Assembly (NCBI RefSeq): GCF_035917235.1
Contig: NZ_CP108423.1
Coordinates: forward strand, 4,865,501-4,929,500
Reading direction: 5' to 3'
Source of the DNA: Streptomyces sp. NBC_01294
Lineage (GTDB): Bacteria; Actinomycetota; Actinomycetes; Streptomycetales; Streptomycetaceae
DNA length: 64,000 bases
Shown here: piece after piece, positions 8,379-19,069 of the stretch
Numbering within the stretch: the stretch's first letter is position 1
How the letters are laid out: every line of letters starts with the position of its first letter
The notes under the pieces: generated by a model
Database searches by the model: none
The model's input: only the letters and a program-made list of their open reading frames with translations
What the model was told of the DNA's origin: nothing
Made by a program: the position numbers and the translations under genes

Positions 8379-9761
8379 GTGCAATTCCACGACTCGATGA
8401 TCAGCCTCGTCGGCAACACCCCGCTGGTGAAGCTCAACCGTGTGACCGAAGGCCTGCAGGCCACCGTCCTTGCGAAGGTCGAGTACTTCAATCCCGGTGG
8501 GTCCGTGAAGGACCGGATCGCCGTACGGATGATCGAGGCCGCCGAGCAGAGCGGAGCCCTCAAGCCCGGCGGCACCATCGTGGAGCCGACCAGCGGCAAC
8601 ACGGGTGTAGGACTCGCCATCGTGGCCCAGCAGAAGGGCTACAAGTGCATCTTCGTCTGCCCTGACAAGGTGTCCATGGACAAGATCAACGTGATGCGCG
8701 CGTACGGCGCCGAGGTCGTGGTCTGCCCGACCGCCGTCGACCCCGAGCACCCGGACTCGTACTACAACGTGTCCGACCGCCTCGCGCGCGAGCCCGGCGC
8801 TTGGAAGCCCGACCAGTACAGCAACCCGAACAACCCCCGTTCGCACTACGAGACCACCGGCCCCGAGCTGTGGGACCAGACGGACGGGAAGATCACCCAC
8901 TTCGTCGCGGGCGTCGGCACCGGCGGCACGATCTCCGGCACCGGCAACTACCTCAAGGAGGTCAGCGGCGGGAAGGTCAAGGTCATCGGCGCCGACCCCG
9001 AGGGCTCGGTCTACTCCGGCGGCTCCGGGCGTCCGTACCTCGTCGAAGGTGTCGGCGAGGACTTCTGGCCGACCGCCTACGACCCGAACGTCACCGACGA
9101 GATCATCGCGGTGTCCGACAAGGACTCGTTCCAGATGACCCGCCGCCTCGCCAAGGAGGAGGGCCTGCTCGTCGGCGGCTCCTGCGGCATGGCCGTCGTC
9201 GCCGCGCTCAAGGCCGCCGAGGGCCTCGGCCCGGACGACGTCGTCGTCGTCCTGCTGCCGGACAGCGGCCGCGGCTACCTCAGCAAGATCTTCAGCGACG
9301 AGTGGATGGCGGGACACGGCTTCCTGGAGGAGGCCGGCCCCGCCGCGCGCATCGGTGACGTGCTGAACGACAAGGAGGGCGGCATCCCCTCCCTCGTCCA
9401 CATGCACCCCGAGGAGACCGTCGGCGAGGCCATCGAGGTCCTGCGCGAGTACGGCGTCTCGCAGATGCCGATCGTCAAGCCGGGCGCCGGTCACCCGGAC
9501 GTGATGGCCGCCGAGGTCATCGGCTCCGTGGTCGAGAAGGAGCTGCTGGCGGCGCTGTTCGCCCAGCGGGCCTCCCTGACCGACCCGCTGGAGAAGCACA
9601 TGAGCTCGCCGCTGCCGCAGGTCGGCTCCGGCGAGCCGGTGTCCGAGCTGATGGCGGTGCTCGGCGAGGCGGACGCGGCCATCGTGCTGGTCGAGGGCAA
9701 GCCGACCGGTGTGGTGAGCCGTCAGGACCTGCTGGCGTTCCTGGCGAAGACCGCCAAGTAG
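8379..9761 (+). CDS. cbs: cystathionine beta-synthase
   Basis: 460-residue PLP enzyme that condenses serine and homocysteine to cystathionine (transsulfuration). The fold type II catalytic domain (about 1-320) carries Lys44 in GGSVKDRIA for the Schiff base, PTSGNTG at 70-76 and a GTGGT phosphate loop. A pair of CBS regulatory domains occupies about 340-460 (HPEETVGEAIEVL, PTGVVSRQDLLAFL). The GTG at 8379 gives a 6-nt spacing to GGAG and the usual family N-terminus (QFHDSMISLVGNTPLV). The ATG at 8376, one codon earlier, is too close to GGAG. No haem-binding N-terminal region is present, as in other bacterial forms. Confidence 0.93.
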   Translation: MQFHDSMISLVGNTPLVKLNRVTEGLQATVLAKVEYFNPGGSVKDRIAVRMIEAAEQSGALKPGGTIVEPTSGNTGVGLAIVAQQKGYKCIFVCPDKVSMDKINVMRAYGAEVVVCPTAVDPEHPDSYYNVSDRLAREPGAWKPDQYSNPNNPRSHYETTGPELWDQTDGKITHFVAGVGTGGTISGTGNYLKEVSGGKVKVIGADPEGSVYSGGSGRPYLVEGVGEDFWPTAYDPNVTDEIIAVSDKDSFQMTRRLAKEEGLLVGGSCGMAVVAALKAAEGLGPDDVVVVLLPDSGRGYLSKIFSDEWMAGHGFLEEAGPAARIGDVLNDKEGGIPSLVHMHPEETVGEAIEVLREYGVSQMPIVKPGAGHPDVMAAEVIGSVVEKELLAALFAQRASLTDPLEKHMSSPLPQVGSGEPVSELMAVLGEADAAIVLVEGKPTGVVSRQDLLAFLAKTAK

Positions 9762-9985
9762 TCCCCACGGGGCCGCGCGAGGCCTTCGCACAATCGGTAC
9801 GGGCCCGACACGTGACGGCAGCACCCGCTTAACAAGGCTCCGGCACAGTGGTGGTTGTCGGCAGGGAGATCCGGGAGACCGGAACCCGGCCGGCACCACC
9901 GAACGGCGTCTGCGCACCTCCGGAGCGGCTCCCGGACCGCGCGGCCGCCACGGACGCGGACGGCCCTGACCCGGCCGTGTCCTTC

Positions 9986-10040
9986 GCGGGGACCGCCGTT
10001 GTCCCGCCCCTCGGGCAACCGAGGGTGCGGCGGTCCCCGC
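9986..10040. terminator. compound hairpin downstream of cbs
   Basis: Outer 13-bp stem (9986-9998 with 10028-10040) encloses an inner 7-bp stem with a GCAA tetraloop (10008-10014 with 10019-10025). Confidence 0.6.
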
Positions 10041-10062
10041 CAAACCTTTTTCCGGGCCATCT

Positions 10063-10175
10063 CCAGCCCCGCCGGCGTTTGAGGCGCGGGGTCCGGGGCG
10101 GGGCCCCGATCTTGAAGCCCCGCCGGCGTTTGAGGCGCGTGGGCTCGGGGGCAGCGCCCCCGCAACGGCGCCGCA
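10063..10175. repeat. dispersed GC-rich repeat, two direct copies
   Basis: Two tandem copies of the family whose head is CCCCGCCGGCGTTTGAGG (10067-10084 and 10118-10135). Each head is followed by a GC-rich hairpin tail; the second copy ends in CAACGGCGCCGCACCCG. Other copies lie at 11.6, 14.9, 17.6, 32.3, 52.3 and 62.7 kb. Confidence 0.85.
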
Positions 10176-10195
10176 CCCGGACGCGCAACCCGGAT

Positions 10196-10588
10196 TCAGT
10201 CCAGGGGTTTCGGCCGACCGCGCCGGAGGCGACTGGCGTGGATGAAGTTCACGCCCACGATCCCCGCCCACGCCACCAGCAGCCCCTCCAGATCCGCATG
10301 CGCCGCGGCAATGGCCGACAGCGGGATCGCCAGGACCAGGGTGATGATCGCGAAGCCGAAGCGTTCGCCGAAGTTCCCGTCCACCCCCGGCACCCCCGCC
10401 GCGGCCGGGCTCCGCGCGTCGCCGCGCGCCGCGGACAGGCGTTCCTCCGCGAGCCGGCGCCGGACCTGTGTGTCGACCTTCTCGACGAACGAGTCCACCA
10501 GCGCGGACTCGTACTCCGGACCCAGCTCCCGCCGGGCGTCCAGCGTCGCGTCGAGTTCCTTCTTCAGCTCTTGGGCGTGGGCGTCCAT
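10196..10588 (-). CDS. small conserved membrane protein, function unknown
   Basis: 130 residues. The N-terminal 75 or so are charged and helical (MDAHAQELKKELDATLDARRELG, RRRLAEERLSAARGDARS). Two hydrophobic segments follow, at about 80-97 (FGFAIITLVLAIPLSAI) and 102-119, with a basic end. No family is recognised. The ATG at 10588 is the first start near the divergent promoter region shared with the RpiR gene. Dispersed repeats abut its 3' end. Confidence 0.6.
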   Translation of the reverse strand: MDAHAQELKKELDATLDARRELGPEYESALVDSFVEKVDTQVRRRLAEERLSAARGDARSPAAAGVPGVDGNFGERFGFAIITLVLAIPLSAIAAAHADLEGLLVAWAGIVGVNFIHASRLRRGRPKPLD

Positions 10589-10668
10589 GCCCCCACCGTA
10601 GGAACGGCCGCCCGCCCGGGCACTGGGGCTAGCCCCCGTATCCGGATCGCGGGCACGGCTTGCCCCAC

Positions 10669-10710
10669 TGCATAACTGAATGCAGAGTGCTCCGTGACTG
10701 AATATCTCAC
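10669..10710. promoter_or_regulatory. candidate operator upstream of the RpiR regulator gene
   Basis: Contains the imperfect palindrome TGCATAACTGAATGCA (10669-10684) and the word TGACTGAAT (10695-10703) within GTGACTGAATATCTCAC. The same nine bases occur exactly at the hutU promoter (13131-13139), suggesting a common regulator, most simply the adjacent RpiR protein. Confidence 0.45.
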
Positions 10711-10728
10711 CGGGACGGAGGGGACGGC

Positions 10729-11571
10729 ATGAGTGACAGCCCGGCGGCGCGGCTGCAGAAGCTGTTCGAGGGGCACCGGCTGACGCCGACCCAGCGGCGG
10801 ATCGCGCACTGCATGGTGCGCGGGGCGGCGGAGGTGCCGTTCCTGTCGAGCGTGGAGCTCGCCGAACTGGCCGGGGTCAGCCAGCCGTCGGTGACCCGGT
10901 TCGCCGTGGCGCTCGGCTTCGACGGCTATCCCGCGCTGCGCCGCCACCTGCGCGAGGTGGCCCCCGCCGAGCGGGCCGACGCCGCGCAGGAGGACGCGCA
11001 CAACGAGTACCAGCAGGCCGTCCTCGGCGAGATCGAGAACCTGCGCCGGCTCGCGGAGATGCTCGCCGATCCCGCGCCGGTCCAGGAGGCGGGGCGGCTG
11101 CTCGCCGCCTCCACCCCGCTGCCGGTGCTCGGGCTGCGGGCGGCGTCCTCGCAGGCGCGCGGGTTCGCGTACTTCGCTGCGAAGGTGCACCCGGACGTAC
11201 GCCTCCTCGACGAGGGCGGCTCGATGCTGGACGACCGCATCGACGCGGCCCGCTCCGAGGGGGCCACGGCGCTGCTGTGCTTCGCGCTGCCGCGCCACCC
11301 GCGGGAGGTCGTGGACACCCTGGAGCGCGCCCGGGGGGACGGCCTGACCGTGGTGACGGTCGCGGACTCGGCGTTCGCGCCGGTGGCCGGCCACTCGGAC
11401 CTGCTGATTCCGGCGCCGGTGGGGACCGGGCTGGCCTTTGACACTGCGTGTGCGCCGATGTTGTTGGGGCGGGTGCTGCTGGAGGCGATGGCGGATGCGT
11501 TGCCTGACGCGCAGGCCCGTCTGGAGGCCTTCGACGCCAGGGCCGCCGCGAGGGGGCTGTTCGTGGAGTAG
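10729..11571 (+). CDS. MurR/RpiR family transcriptional regulator
   Basis: 280-residue DNA-binding protein. Residues 1-80 are the RpiR helix-turn-helix domain (LTPTQRRIAHCMV, LAELAGVSQPSVTRFAVALGF). Residues about 110-260 form an SIS sugar-isomerase-type sensor domain (LPVLGLRAASSQARGFAYFA, GATALLCFALPRHPREVVD). SIS regulators usually bind phosphosugars but in several actinobacteria and proteobacteria they control histidine or amino-acid catabolism. The ATG at 10729 has GGAGGGGACGGC upstream. Because it sits next to the hut genes and shares a motif with the hutU promoter, I infer that it regulates histidine use. The effector is unknown. Confidence 0.9.
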   Translation: MSDSPAARLQKLFEGHRLTPTQRRIAHCMVRGAAEVPFLSSVELAELAGVSQPSVTRFAVALGFDGYPALRRHLREVAPAERADAAQEDAHNEYQQAVLGEIENLRRLAEMLADPAPVQEAGRLLAASTPLPVLGLRAASSQARGFAYFAAKVHPDVRLLDEGGSMLDDRIDAARSEGATALLCFALPRHPREVVDTLERARGDGLTVVTVADSAFAPVAGHSDLLIPAPVGTGLAFDTACAPMLLGRVLLEAMADALPDAQARLEAFDARAAARGLFVE

Positions 11572-11579
11572 CCGCCTCA

Positions 11580-11734
11580 ATCGCCGGCGGGGCTGGATTG
11601 GCCGGGCGAGGCTGTATTTCAGCCCCTCCGGCGTTTGAGGAGCGGGGTCTGGGGCGGAGCCCCAGGTCTTGGGCCGCGCCGGGCAGATCCAGCCCCGCCG
11701 GCGATTGAGGCGCGGGTCTGGGCGGAGCCCAGGG
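11580..11734. repeat. dispersed GC-rich repeats, three partial copies
   Basis: An inverted fragment at 11577-11598 and direct copies at about 11632-11669 and 11693-11734, with variants GGCGTTTGAGGAGCGGGG and GGCGATTGAGGCGCGGG. They fill the gap between two convergent genes and could form terminators. Confidence 0.8.
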
Positions 11735-13090
11735 CTAGAGCAGGGCGTCCCCCAGCGCGCCGCCCGCCTCCGCCACGATCGCGGACAGCGACTGCGCCGG
11801 CCTGGCGAGGCGGAAGCGGACCTCGCCCCCCGGGCCCACGGTGAAGCCGTGGACCGCCGGCCGGGGCAGGCTGTTGTAGCCGTAGTGGGCCGTGAAGAAG
11901 TACGCGCCGGTGTCCGGGACACCGATCAGGTCGCCGGGGGCCAGCCGCGGCAGCTCACGGCCCACCGCCAGCAGATCCCCCGCGAAGCACGCCGGCCCCG
12001 CGACGTCCTGCGCCACCACGTCGCCGGTCTTCGCCGCGCCCTTCGCGTCGTACGCCAGGATCCGCACCGGCCAGGCCGCCGGCGCGTACGCGGTGCGGGT
12101 CGCCAGCTGGACCCCGGCGTGGGTGAGCGCGATCGGCCGGGATCCGCTGGTCTTGGTGTACTCGACCCGGGCCAGGACCAGCCCGTGCTTGGCCAGCAGG
12201 GCCCGGCCGAACTCGGTGACCAGGCCGTACGAGCCGTCGAAGAGCGCGGGGACCGCCTCGCGCAGGGCCGTCACGTACTGCGCGAACGTCGGCGTCTCCT
12301 CGTCCGAGGCGAAGTTGACCGGCAGGCCGCCGCCGATGTCGAGGGTGTCGACCTGTCGGCGCCCGGCCGCCGCGTTGATCTCCTCGGCGAGCGCGTGCAG
12401 TTCCCGTACGCCTTGCGCGATCAGGGCGAGCGGGACGCCCTGCGAGCCCGAGTGGATGTGCAGGCGGGTCAGCCACGGCCGGTCCAGGTAGGCCCGTACG
12501 AGCCATGCGCGCGCGCCCGGATCACGCAGGGCCACCCCGAACTTCGAGGTCGCCGTCGCGGTGGACAGCGCGTCGATGGCCCCCGCGCCGGTCTGCGGGT
12601 TGATCCGCAGGCCGATCGGCGCCGTGGTCGGCGCCGCGGCGAGCAGCGCGTCGAGGCGCTCCAGCTCCTGCGGGTTGTCGGCGTTGACGGCGATGCCCAG
12701 CGCCAGGGCCTCGCGCAGTTCGGCCGCCGTCTTGGCGGGGGAGTCCAGGACGGTCCGCCCGGCGGGGACCCCCGCCGCCCGGGCCAGTGCCAGCTCGCCG
12801 GGGCTGGCCACCTCGCAGCCGAGGCCGGCGTCGGCGAGCAGCCGCAGCACCGGGACGAGCGGGGCCGCCTTCACGGCGAAGGCGTGCAGGACGGGGGTGC
12901 CGGGGGCCAGTACGCCCGCGAAGGCGCTGGTCAGGGCGGCGGCGGAGGCCCGGATCCCGGCGGTGTCCAGGAGGCAGGTCAGGGGCTCCGCGGCGTCGGC
13001 CCCGCCCACGAGGCCCTGCTCGACCGCGGCCCGTACGGCCCGGTCCCGGCGCGCCGCGGCGTCCTCGCCCACATCCGTGTGTGCAGCCAT
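11735..13090 (-). CDS. PLP-dependent decarboxylase, DapDC/ornithine group IV family
   Basis: Alanine-racemase-fold PLP enzyme of about 451 residues, resembling diaminopimelate decarboxylase. Features: Lys74 in HAFAVKAAPL (Schiff base), LHIHSGSQG, the glycine loop TLDIGGGLPVNF, and GPACFAGDLLA in place of the family GPxCESxD motif (the Cys is kept). It is followed by GAYFFTAHYGYNS near the substrate pocket. The lysA gene proper is elsewhere in streptomycetes, so I infer a different amino-acid substrate. It is divergent from hutU and shares its regulatory region, which suggests co-regulation with histidine catabolism. The ATG at 13090 is preferred; ATG 13099 is also in frame. Confidence 0.82.
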   Translation of the reverse strand: MAAHTDVGEDAAARRDRAVRAAVEQGLVGGADAAEPLTCLLDTAGIRASAAALTSAFAGVLAPGTPVLHAFAVKAAPLVPVLRLLADAGLGCEVASPGELALARAAGVPAGRTVLDSPAKTAAELREALALGIAVNADNPQELERLDALLAAAPTTAPIGLRINPQTGAGAIDALSTATATSKFGVALRDPGARAWLVRAYLDRPWLTRLHIHSGSQGVPLALIAQGVRELHALAEEINAAAGRRQVDTLDIGGGLPVNFASDEETPTFAQYVTALREAVPALFDGSYGLVTEFGRALLAKHGLVLARVEYTKTSGSRPIALTHAGVQLATRTAYAPAAWPVRILAYDAKGAAKTGDVVAQDVAGPACFAGDLLAVGRELPRLAPGDLIGVPDTGAYFFTAHYGYNSLPRPAVHGFTVGPGGEVRFRLARPAQSLSAIVAEAGGALGDALL

Positions 13091-13129
13091 GTGGACCATC
13101 CCATCATTCGACGGGGCCGACCGCAGCTG

Positions 13130-13153
13130 TTGACTGAATCTATTCAGGGGGCG
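13130..13153 (+). promoter_or_regulatory. hutU promoter/operator region
   Basis: TTGACT at 13130-13135 could serve as a -35 box. It overlaps the palindrome CTGAATCTATTCAG (13134-13147) and the word TGACTGAAT that is repeated upstream of the RpiR gene. The -10 box is not clear. Confidence 0.5.
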
Positions 13154-13195
13154 AGGATGTGAATGGATTGACCAACATCGGAGGAGGCACCCGCC

Positions 13196-14856
<1,661 letters not shown>

Positions 14857-14860
<4 letters not shown>

Positions 14861-16245
14861 GCGAGGCAGACTTCCCGGGCGCGGGGGGCTCCGGGCCGGC
14901 AGCGGCGCCGCTGCCGGGGGCTCTGCCCCCGGACCCCCGGGCCTCAAACGCCGGCGGGGCCGAAGTGGTGAGCCCGGCCTCCGGCCAGGGCGGCCCCGGC
15001 GAAGCCGTGGGCCTGCCGGGCGGGTCCGGGGGCGCAGCCCCGTCGTTCCACGCCATGTGGGCGGACCTCGCACCCATCGGCCGCAACGCCGACACCGGCG
15101 GGTACCGCCGGTACGCCTGGAGTGGGGCCGACGCCGACTGCCGGACCTGGTTCCAGGAGCAGGCCGAGGCGCGCGGGCTGACGTACGAGACCGACCGCAA
15201 CGGCAACCAGTGGGCCTGGCTCGGCGACCCCCTCGCGGGGGACGCCGTGGTCACCGGCTCGCACCTGGACTCCGTCCCTGACGGCGGGGCCTTCGACGGC
15301 CCCCTCGGGGTGGTGTCCTCCTTCGCGGCCCTGGACGAACTCCGCCGGAGGGGCGCGGAGTTCGCCAGGCCACTTGCCATCACCAACTTCGGTGACGAGG
15401 AAGGGGCCCGCTTCGGGCTCGCCTGCGTCGGCTCCCGGCTCGCCGCCGGGCAGCTGACCAAGGAGAAGGCGTACGAGCTGCGCGACGCCGACGGCATCGG
15501 CCTGCCGCAGGCCATGGAGGCCGCCGGATACGACCCCGGGGCCATCGGGGCCGACCCCGAACGGCTCGCCCGCATCGGCGCCTTCGTCGAACTCCACGTG
15601 GAACAGGGCCGGGCCCTGGACCTGTCCGGGGACCGGGTCGGCATCGCCTCCGCGATCTGGCCGCACGGCCGCTGGCGGTTCGACTTCCGCGGCGAGGCCA
15701 ACCATGCCGGCACCACCCGGCTGGTCGACCGCCGCGACCCGATGCTCACCTACGCGGCGACCGTCCTGGCGGCCCGCACCGAGGCGGCCCTCGCCGGAGC
15801 CGTCGCCACCTTCGGGAAGGTCTCGGTCGAACCCAACGGGGTCAACGCCATCCCCTCCCTCGTGCGCGGCTGGCTCGACTCCCGGGCCGCCGACCAGGCC
15901 ACCCTCGACACGGTCGTCACCGCCATCGAGAAGGCCGCCCGCGAGCGGGCCGACCAGGACGGCATCGACCTCGGCATCGTCCGGGAGTCCTTCACCCCGG
16001 TCGTCGAGTTCGAGCACGCCCTGCGCGACGAGATGAACCGGATCCTGGGCGGGGCCGTCCCCGTCCTCGGCACCGGGGCGGGACACGACGCCGGGATCCT
16101 CTCCGCCGCCGTCCCGACCGCGATGCTGTTCGTACGGAACCCGACCGGCGTCTCCCACTCCCCGCGGGAGTTCGCCGCCGAGGACGACTGCGTGGCCGGA
16201 GTGCTGGCCCTCGCCGACGTACTGGAAGGACTCGCGTGCAGGTGA
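14857..16245 (+). CDS. M20-family amidohydrolase (allantoate amidohydrolase-like) with repeat-derived N-terminal insert
   Basis: 462-residue zinc-dependent amidohydrolase. Metal and catalytic motifs: [18 protein letters not shown] (His and bridging Asp), [11 protein letters not shown] (catalytic Glu pair), [12 protein letters not shown], and [19 protein letters not shown]. Such proteins are named allantoate or N-carbamoyl amino acid amidohydrolases. Between hutU and hutF I infer that it hydrolyses N-formylglutamate, replacing HutG; this is unproven. Residues 7-63 are a Pro/Gly/Ala-rich segment encoded by a dispersed repeat; the family homology starts at [14 protein letters not shown] (residue 64). 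GTG start overlapping the hutU stop by 4 bp. Confidence 0.88.
14875..15045. repeat. dispersed repeat captured inside a coding sequence
   Basis: 171 bp (57 codons) in frame within the M20 gene. Positions 14893-14961 are an inverted copy of the intergenic repeat, including CCTCAAACGCCGGCGGGG at 14942-14959. A second partial piece lies at about 15015-15043. The reading frame is kept on both sides. Confidence 0.85.
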
Positions 16246-17585
16246 CTGCGCACAAGACGTACTGGCTGGAGCACGCCTGGCTCGGCACCCACACCGAGCC
16301 GGGCGTCGCCCTGGAGGTCACGGCCGACGGGCGGATCGGGGCGCTGCGCACCGGCGTGGACACCCCGCCCCCCGGCGCGGAGGTCCTGCGCGGCCTGACG
16401 CTGCCGGGCCTCGCCAACGCGCACAGCCACGCCTTCCACCGGGCCCTGCGCTCCACGGTCCAGGTCGGCTCCGGCACCTTCTGGACCTGGCGCGACCTCA
16501 TGTACAAGGTCGCCCAGAACCTCACCCCCGACCGCTACTTCGCGCTCGCCCGCGCGGTGTACGCCGAGATGGCGCTGGCCGGCATCACGAACGTCGGCGA
16601 GTTCCACTACGTCCACCACGCCCCCGGCGGCGCCCCGTACGCCGACCCGAACGCCATGGGCGAGGCCCTGATCGAGGCCGCCGCCGCGGCCGGCATCAGG
16701 ATCACCCTCCTCGACACCGCCTACCTCTCCTCCGGCTTCGGAGAGGCCCCGAGCCCGCACCAGCAGCGCTTCTCCGACGGCACGGCCGACGCCTGGGCCG
16801 AGCGGGTCTCCGGGCTGAAGCCCCGCGAGCACGCGCTGATCGGCGCCGCGATCCACTCGGTCCGCGCCGTGCCCGCCGACCAGCTGGCCACCGTCGCCCG
16901 CTGGGCCGAGGAGAGCCGGGCGCCCCTGCACGTCCACCTTTCCGAGCAGACCGCCGAGAACGACGCGTGCCAGGCCGCCCACGGCCGCACCCCGACCCAG
17001 CTCCTCGCCGACCACGGCGTGCTGGGCCCGCGCACCACCGGCGTCCACAACACGCACCTCACCGACGCGGACATCGCCCTGCTCGGCGGGACCACCACCG
17101 GCACCTGCATGTGTCCCACCACCGAACGCGACCTCGCGGACGGCATCGGCCCGGCGGTCCGCCTCCAGCACGCGGGCAGCCCGCTCTCCCTCGGCAGTGA
17201 CAGCCACGCCGTGATCGACCTGCTCGAAGAGGCCCGGGCGATGGAGCTGAACGAGCGCCTGAGCAGCCGCACCCGCGGCCACTGGACGGCGAACGCCCTG
17301 CTCACCGCCGCGACCGCCGACGGCCACGCGGCCCTGGGCCGGCCCGACGCGGGCCGCCTGGAGCCGGGCGCGCTCGCGGACTTCACCACGATCGCGCTGG
17401 ACTCCGTACGCACGGCGGGGGCGCCGGCGCGCCTCGGCGCCGAGACGGCGGTGTTCGCCGCTACGGCGTCGGACGTCCGCCACACGGTGGTCGGCGGCCG
17501 CCACGTGGTCCGCGACGGTCACCACACCCTGGTCGGGGACGTCCCGACGGCCCTGTCCGAGTCCATCGCAGCCCTGCGCGCCTGA
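16236..17585 (+). CDS. hutF: formimidoylglutamate deiminase
   Basis: 449-residue amidohydrolase-superfamily enzyme converting N-formimidoyl-L-glutamate to N-formyl-L-glutamate plus ammonia. Zinc-site residues are visible: the HSHAF motif in GLANAHSHAFHRAL, HVHLSEQTAEN, the histidine of GVHNTHLTDADI, and the Asp of LGSDSHAVIDL. The N-terminal YWLEHAWLG is typical of HutF. The GTG at 16236 overlaps the M20 gene by 10 bp with GAAGGA upstream, so the genes are co-translated. Its presence shows that this organism uses the two-step deiminase route from formiminoglutamate rather than direct HutG formiminohydrolase. Confidence 0.94.
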   Translation: MQVTAHKTYWLEHAWLGTHTEPGVALEVTADGRIGALRTGVDTPPPGAEVLRGLTLPGLANAHSHAFHRALRSTVQVGSGTFWTWRDLMYKVAQNLTPDRYFALARAVYAEMALAGITNVGEFHYVHHAPGGAPYADPNAMGEALIEAAAAAGIRITLLDTAYLSSGFGEAPSPHQQRFSDGTADAWAERVSGLKPREHALIGAAIHSVRAVPADQLATVARWAEESRAPLHVHLSEQTAENDACQAAHGRTPTQLLADHGVLGPRTTGVHNTHLTDADIALLGGTTTGTCMCPTTERDLADGIGPAVRLQHAGSPLSLGSDSHAVIDLLEEARAMELNERLSSRTRGHWTANALLTAATADGHAALGRPDAGRLEPGALADFTTIALDSVRTAGAPARLGAETAVFAATASDVRHTVVGGRHVVRDGHHTLVGDVPTALSESIAALRA

Positions 17586-17609
17586 CCGCGGCGCCTGCGG
17601 CGGGCCTTT

Positions 17610-17752
17610 CCCCCACCCCGCCCCTTCCCGTAACCGGGCTCTGCCCGGGCCCGGTCCTCAAACGCCGGACGGGCTGAAGAACTCAGCCCCGCCGGCGTTT
17701 GAGGCGCGGGGTCCGGGGCGGAGCCCCGGTTTCGGGAAGGGGCGGGGTGGGG
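17610..17752. repeat. large inverted pair of dispersed repeats between hutF and hutI
   Basis: Two copies in opposite orientation make a long imperfect hairpin. The left arm (about 17610-17680) holds CCTCAAACGCCGG and the right arm (about 17685-17752) holds CCGGCGTTTGAGG. Outer parts CCCCACCCCGCCCCTTCCCG and its complement also pair. It fills most of the hutF-hutI gap. Confidence 0.85.
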
Positions 17753-17780
17753 GACAAGCAAGCCTTGAGAGGAACCCCCC

Positions 17781-18956
17781 ATGACCACCACGGCCATCAC
17801 CAACATCGGCAGCCTCGTCACCAACGACCCCGCCCTCGGAAGGGGCCTGCTCGGCCTGGTCGAGAACGCGACGGTGGTCATCGACGGTGACCGCATCGCC
17901 TGGGTCGGCCCCGCCGACAAGGCTCCGGCCGCCGACACCGCGTACGACGCGGCCGGCCGCGCCGTCATCCCCGGCTTCGTCGACTCCCACTCGCACCTCG
18001 TCTTCGCCGGCGACCGCACCGCCGAGTTCAACGCCCGGATGTCCGGCCGCAGCTACTCCGCCGGCGGCATCCGCACCACCGTCGCCGCCACCCGCGCCGC
18101 CTCCGACGACGAGCTGGAGGCCAACCTGCTGCGCCACCTCCACGAGGCCCGGCGCCAGGGCACCACCACCTTCGAGACCAAGTCGGGCTACGGCCTGACC
18201 GTCGCCGACGAGGCCCGCGCGCTGCGCATCGCCGCCGCGCACACCGAGGAGGTCACCTACCTCGGCGCGCACATCGTCTCCCCGGACTATGCCGAGGACC
18301 CGGCCGGCTACGTCGACCTCGTCACCGGCGAGATGCTGGCGGCCTGCGCCCCGTACGCCCGCTGGGTCGACGTCTTCTGCGAGAAGGGCGCCTTCGACGG
18401 CGACCAGGCCCGCGCGATCCTCACCGCCGGCGCCGCCGCCGGCCTGATCCCGCGCGTCCACGCCAACCAACTCTCGTACGGCCCCGGCGTCCAGCTCGCC
18501 GTCGAGCTGGAAGCGGCCTCCGCCGACCACTGCACCCACCTCACCGACGCCGACGTGGACGCCCTCGCCCAGGCCGCCTCGACCACGGTCGCCACCCTGC
18601 TGCCCGGCGCCGAGTTCTCCACCCGCGCCCAGTGGCCGGACGCACGGCGCCTGATCGACGCGGGCGCGACCGTCGCCCTGTCCACGGACTGCAACCCCGG
18701 CTCCTCCTACACGAGCTCCATGCCCTTCTGCATCGCGCTCGCCGTCCGCGACATGGGGATGACCCCCGACGAGGCCCTCTGGGCGGCCACCGCCGGCGGC
18801 GCCCGCGCGCTGCGCCGCGACGACATCGGCGTCCTGGCCCCCGGAGCCCGCGGCGACCTGGCCCTGCTGGACGCCCCGAGCCACGTCCACCTCGCCTACC
18901 GCCCGGGCGTTCCGCTCGTTTCGGCCGTCTGGCAGCGGGGCCGCCGGGTGTACTGA
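17781..18956 (+). CDS. hutI: imidazolonepropionase
   Basis: 391-residue metal-dependent hydrolase opening 4-imidazolone-5-propionate to N-formimidoyl-L-glutamate, the step between HutU and HutF. Metal ligands His70 and His72 in [11 protein letters not shown], a substrate loop [30 protein letters not shown], and [14 protein letters not shown] with the catalytic Asp. The ATG at 17781 follows GAGAGGAACCCCCC. A 195-bp gap filled with inverted repeats separates it from hutF, so transcription may continue through or restart here. hutH (histidase) is not in this window. Confidence 0.96.
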   Translation: MTTTAITNIGSLVTNDPALGRGLLGLVENATVVIDGDRIAWVGPADKAPAADTAYDAAGRAVIPGFVDSHSHLVFAGDRTAEFNARMSGRSYSAGGIRTTVAATRAASDDELEANLLRHLHEARRQGTTTFETKSGYGLTVADEARALRIAAAHTEEVTYLGAHIVSPDYAEDPAGYVDLVTGEMLAACAPYARWVDVFCEKGAFDGDQARAILTAGAAAGLIPRVHANQLSYGPGVQLAVELEAASADHCTHLTDADVDALAQAASTTVATLLPGAEFSTRAQWPDARRLIDAGATVALSTDCNPGSSYTSSMPFCIALAVRDMGMTPDEALWAATAGGARALRRDDIGVLAPGARGDLALLDAPSHVHLAYRPGVPLVSAVWQRGRRVY

Positions 18957-19026
18957 CGAACAGTCAATCCGGGGCTGTCCTTTGTCTTCCCTCCGTAAGA
19001 CCCCGGGCGTACCTTGAGCCACCAAT

Positions 19027-19041
19027 CTGATGTGTCGTCAG
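19027..19041. promoter_or_regulatory. inverted repeat upstream of the surface-protein operon
   Basis: CTGATGTGTCGTCAG is a near-palindrome (CTGAtg/cgTCAG) 28 bp before the first gene of the operon, in an AT-richer patch. It may be an operator or part of a promoter; no clear -35/-10 pair was found. Confidence 0.3.
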
Positions 19042-19069
19042 TTATTTGTGGCCCGAGGGGAAGACGAAG

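Larger units (their letters stand above)
9762..10195. other. intergenic region with compound hairpin and repeats
   Basis: 434 bp between the cbs stop and the next leftward gene. The left half shows nothing coding that I can support. A compound hairpin follows (9986-10040) and then two copies of the dispersed GC-rich repeat (10063-10175). Confidence 0.5.

Noticed and set aside
9848..10195. Plus-strand open frame between cbs and the small membrane protein gene
   Set aside because: Arg/Pro-rich translation running through the dispersed repeats and a terminator-like hairpin; no start with a ribosome site.
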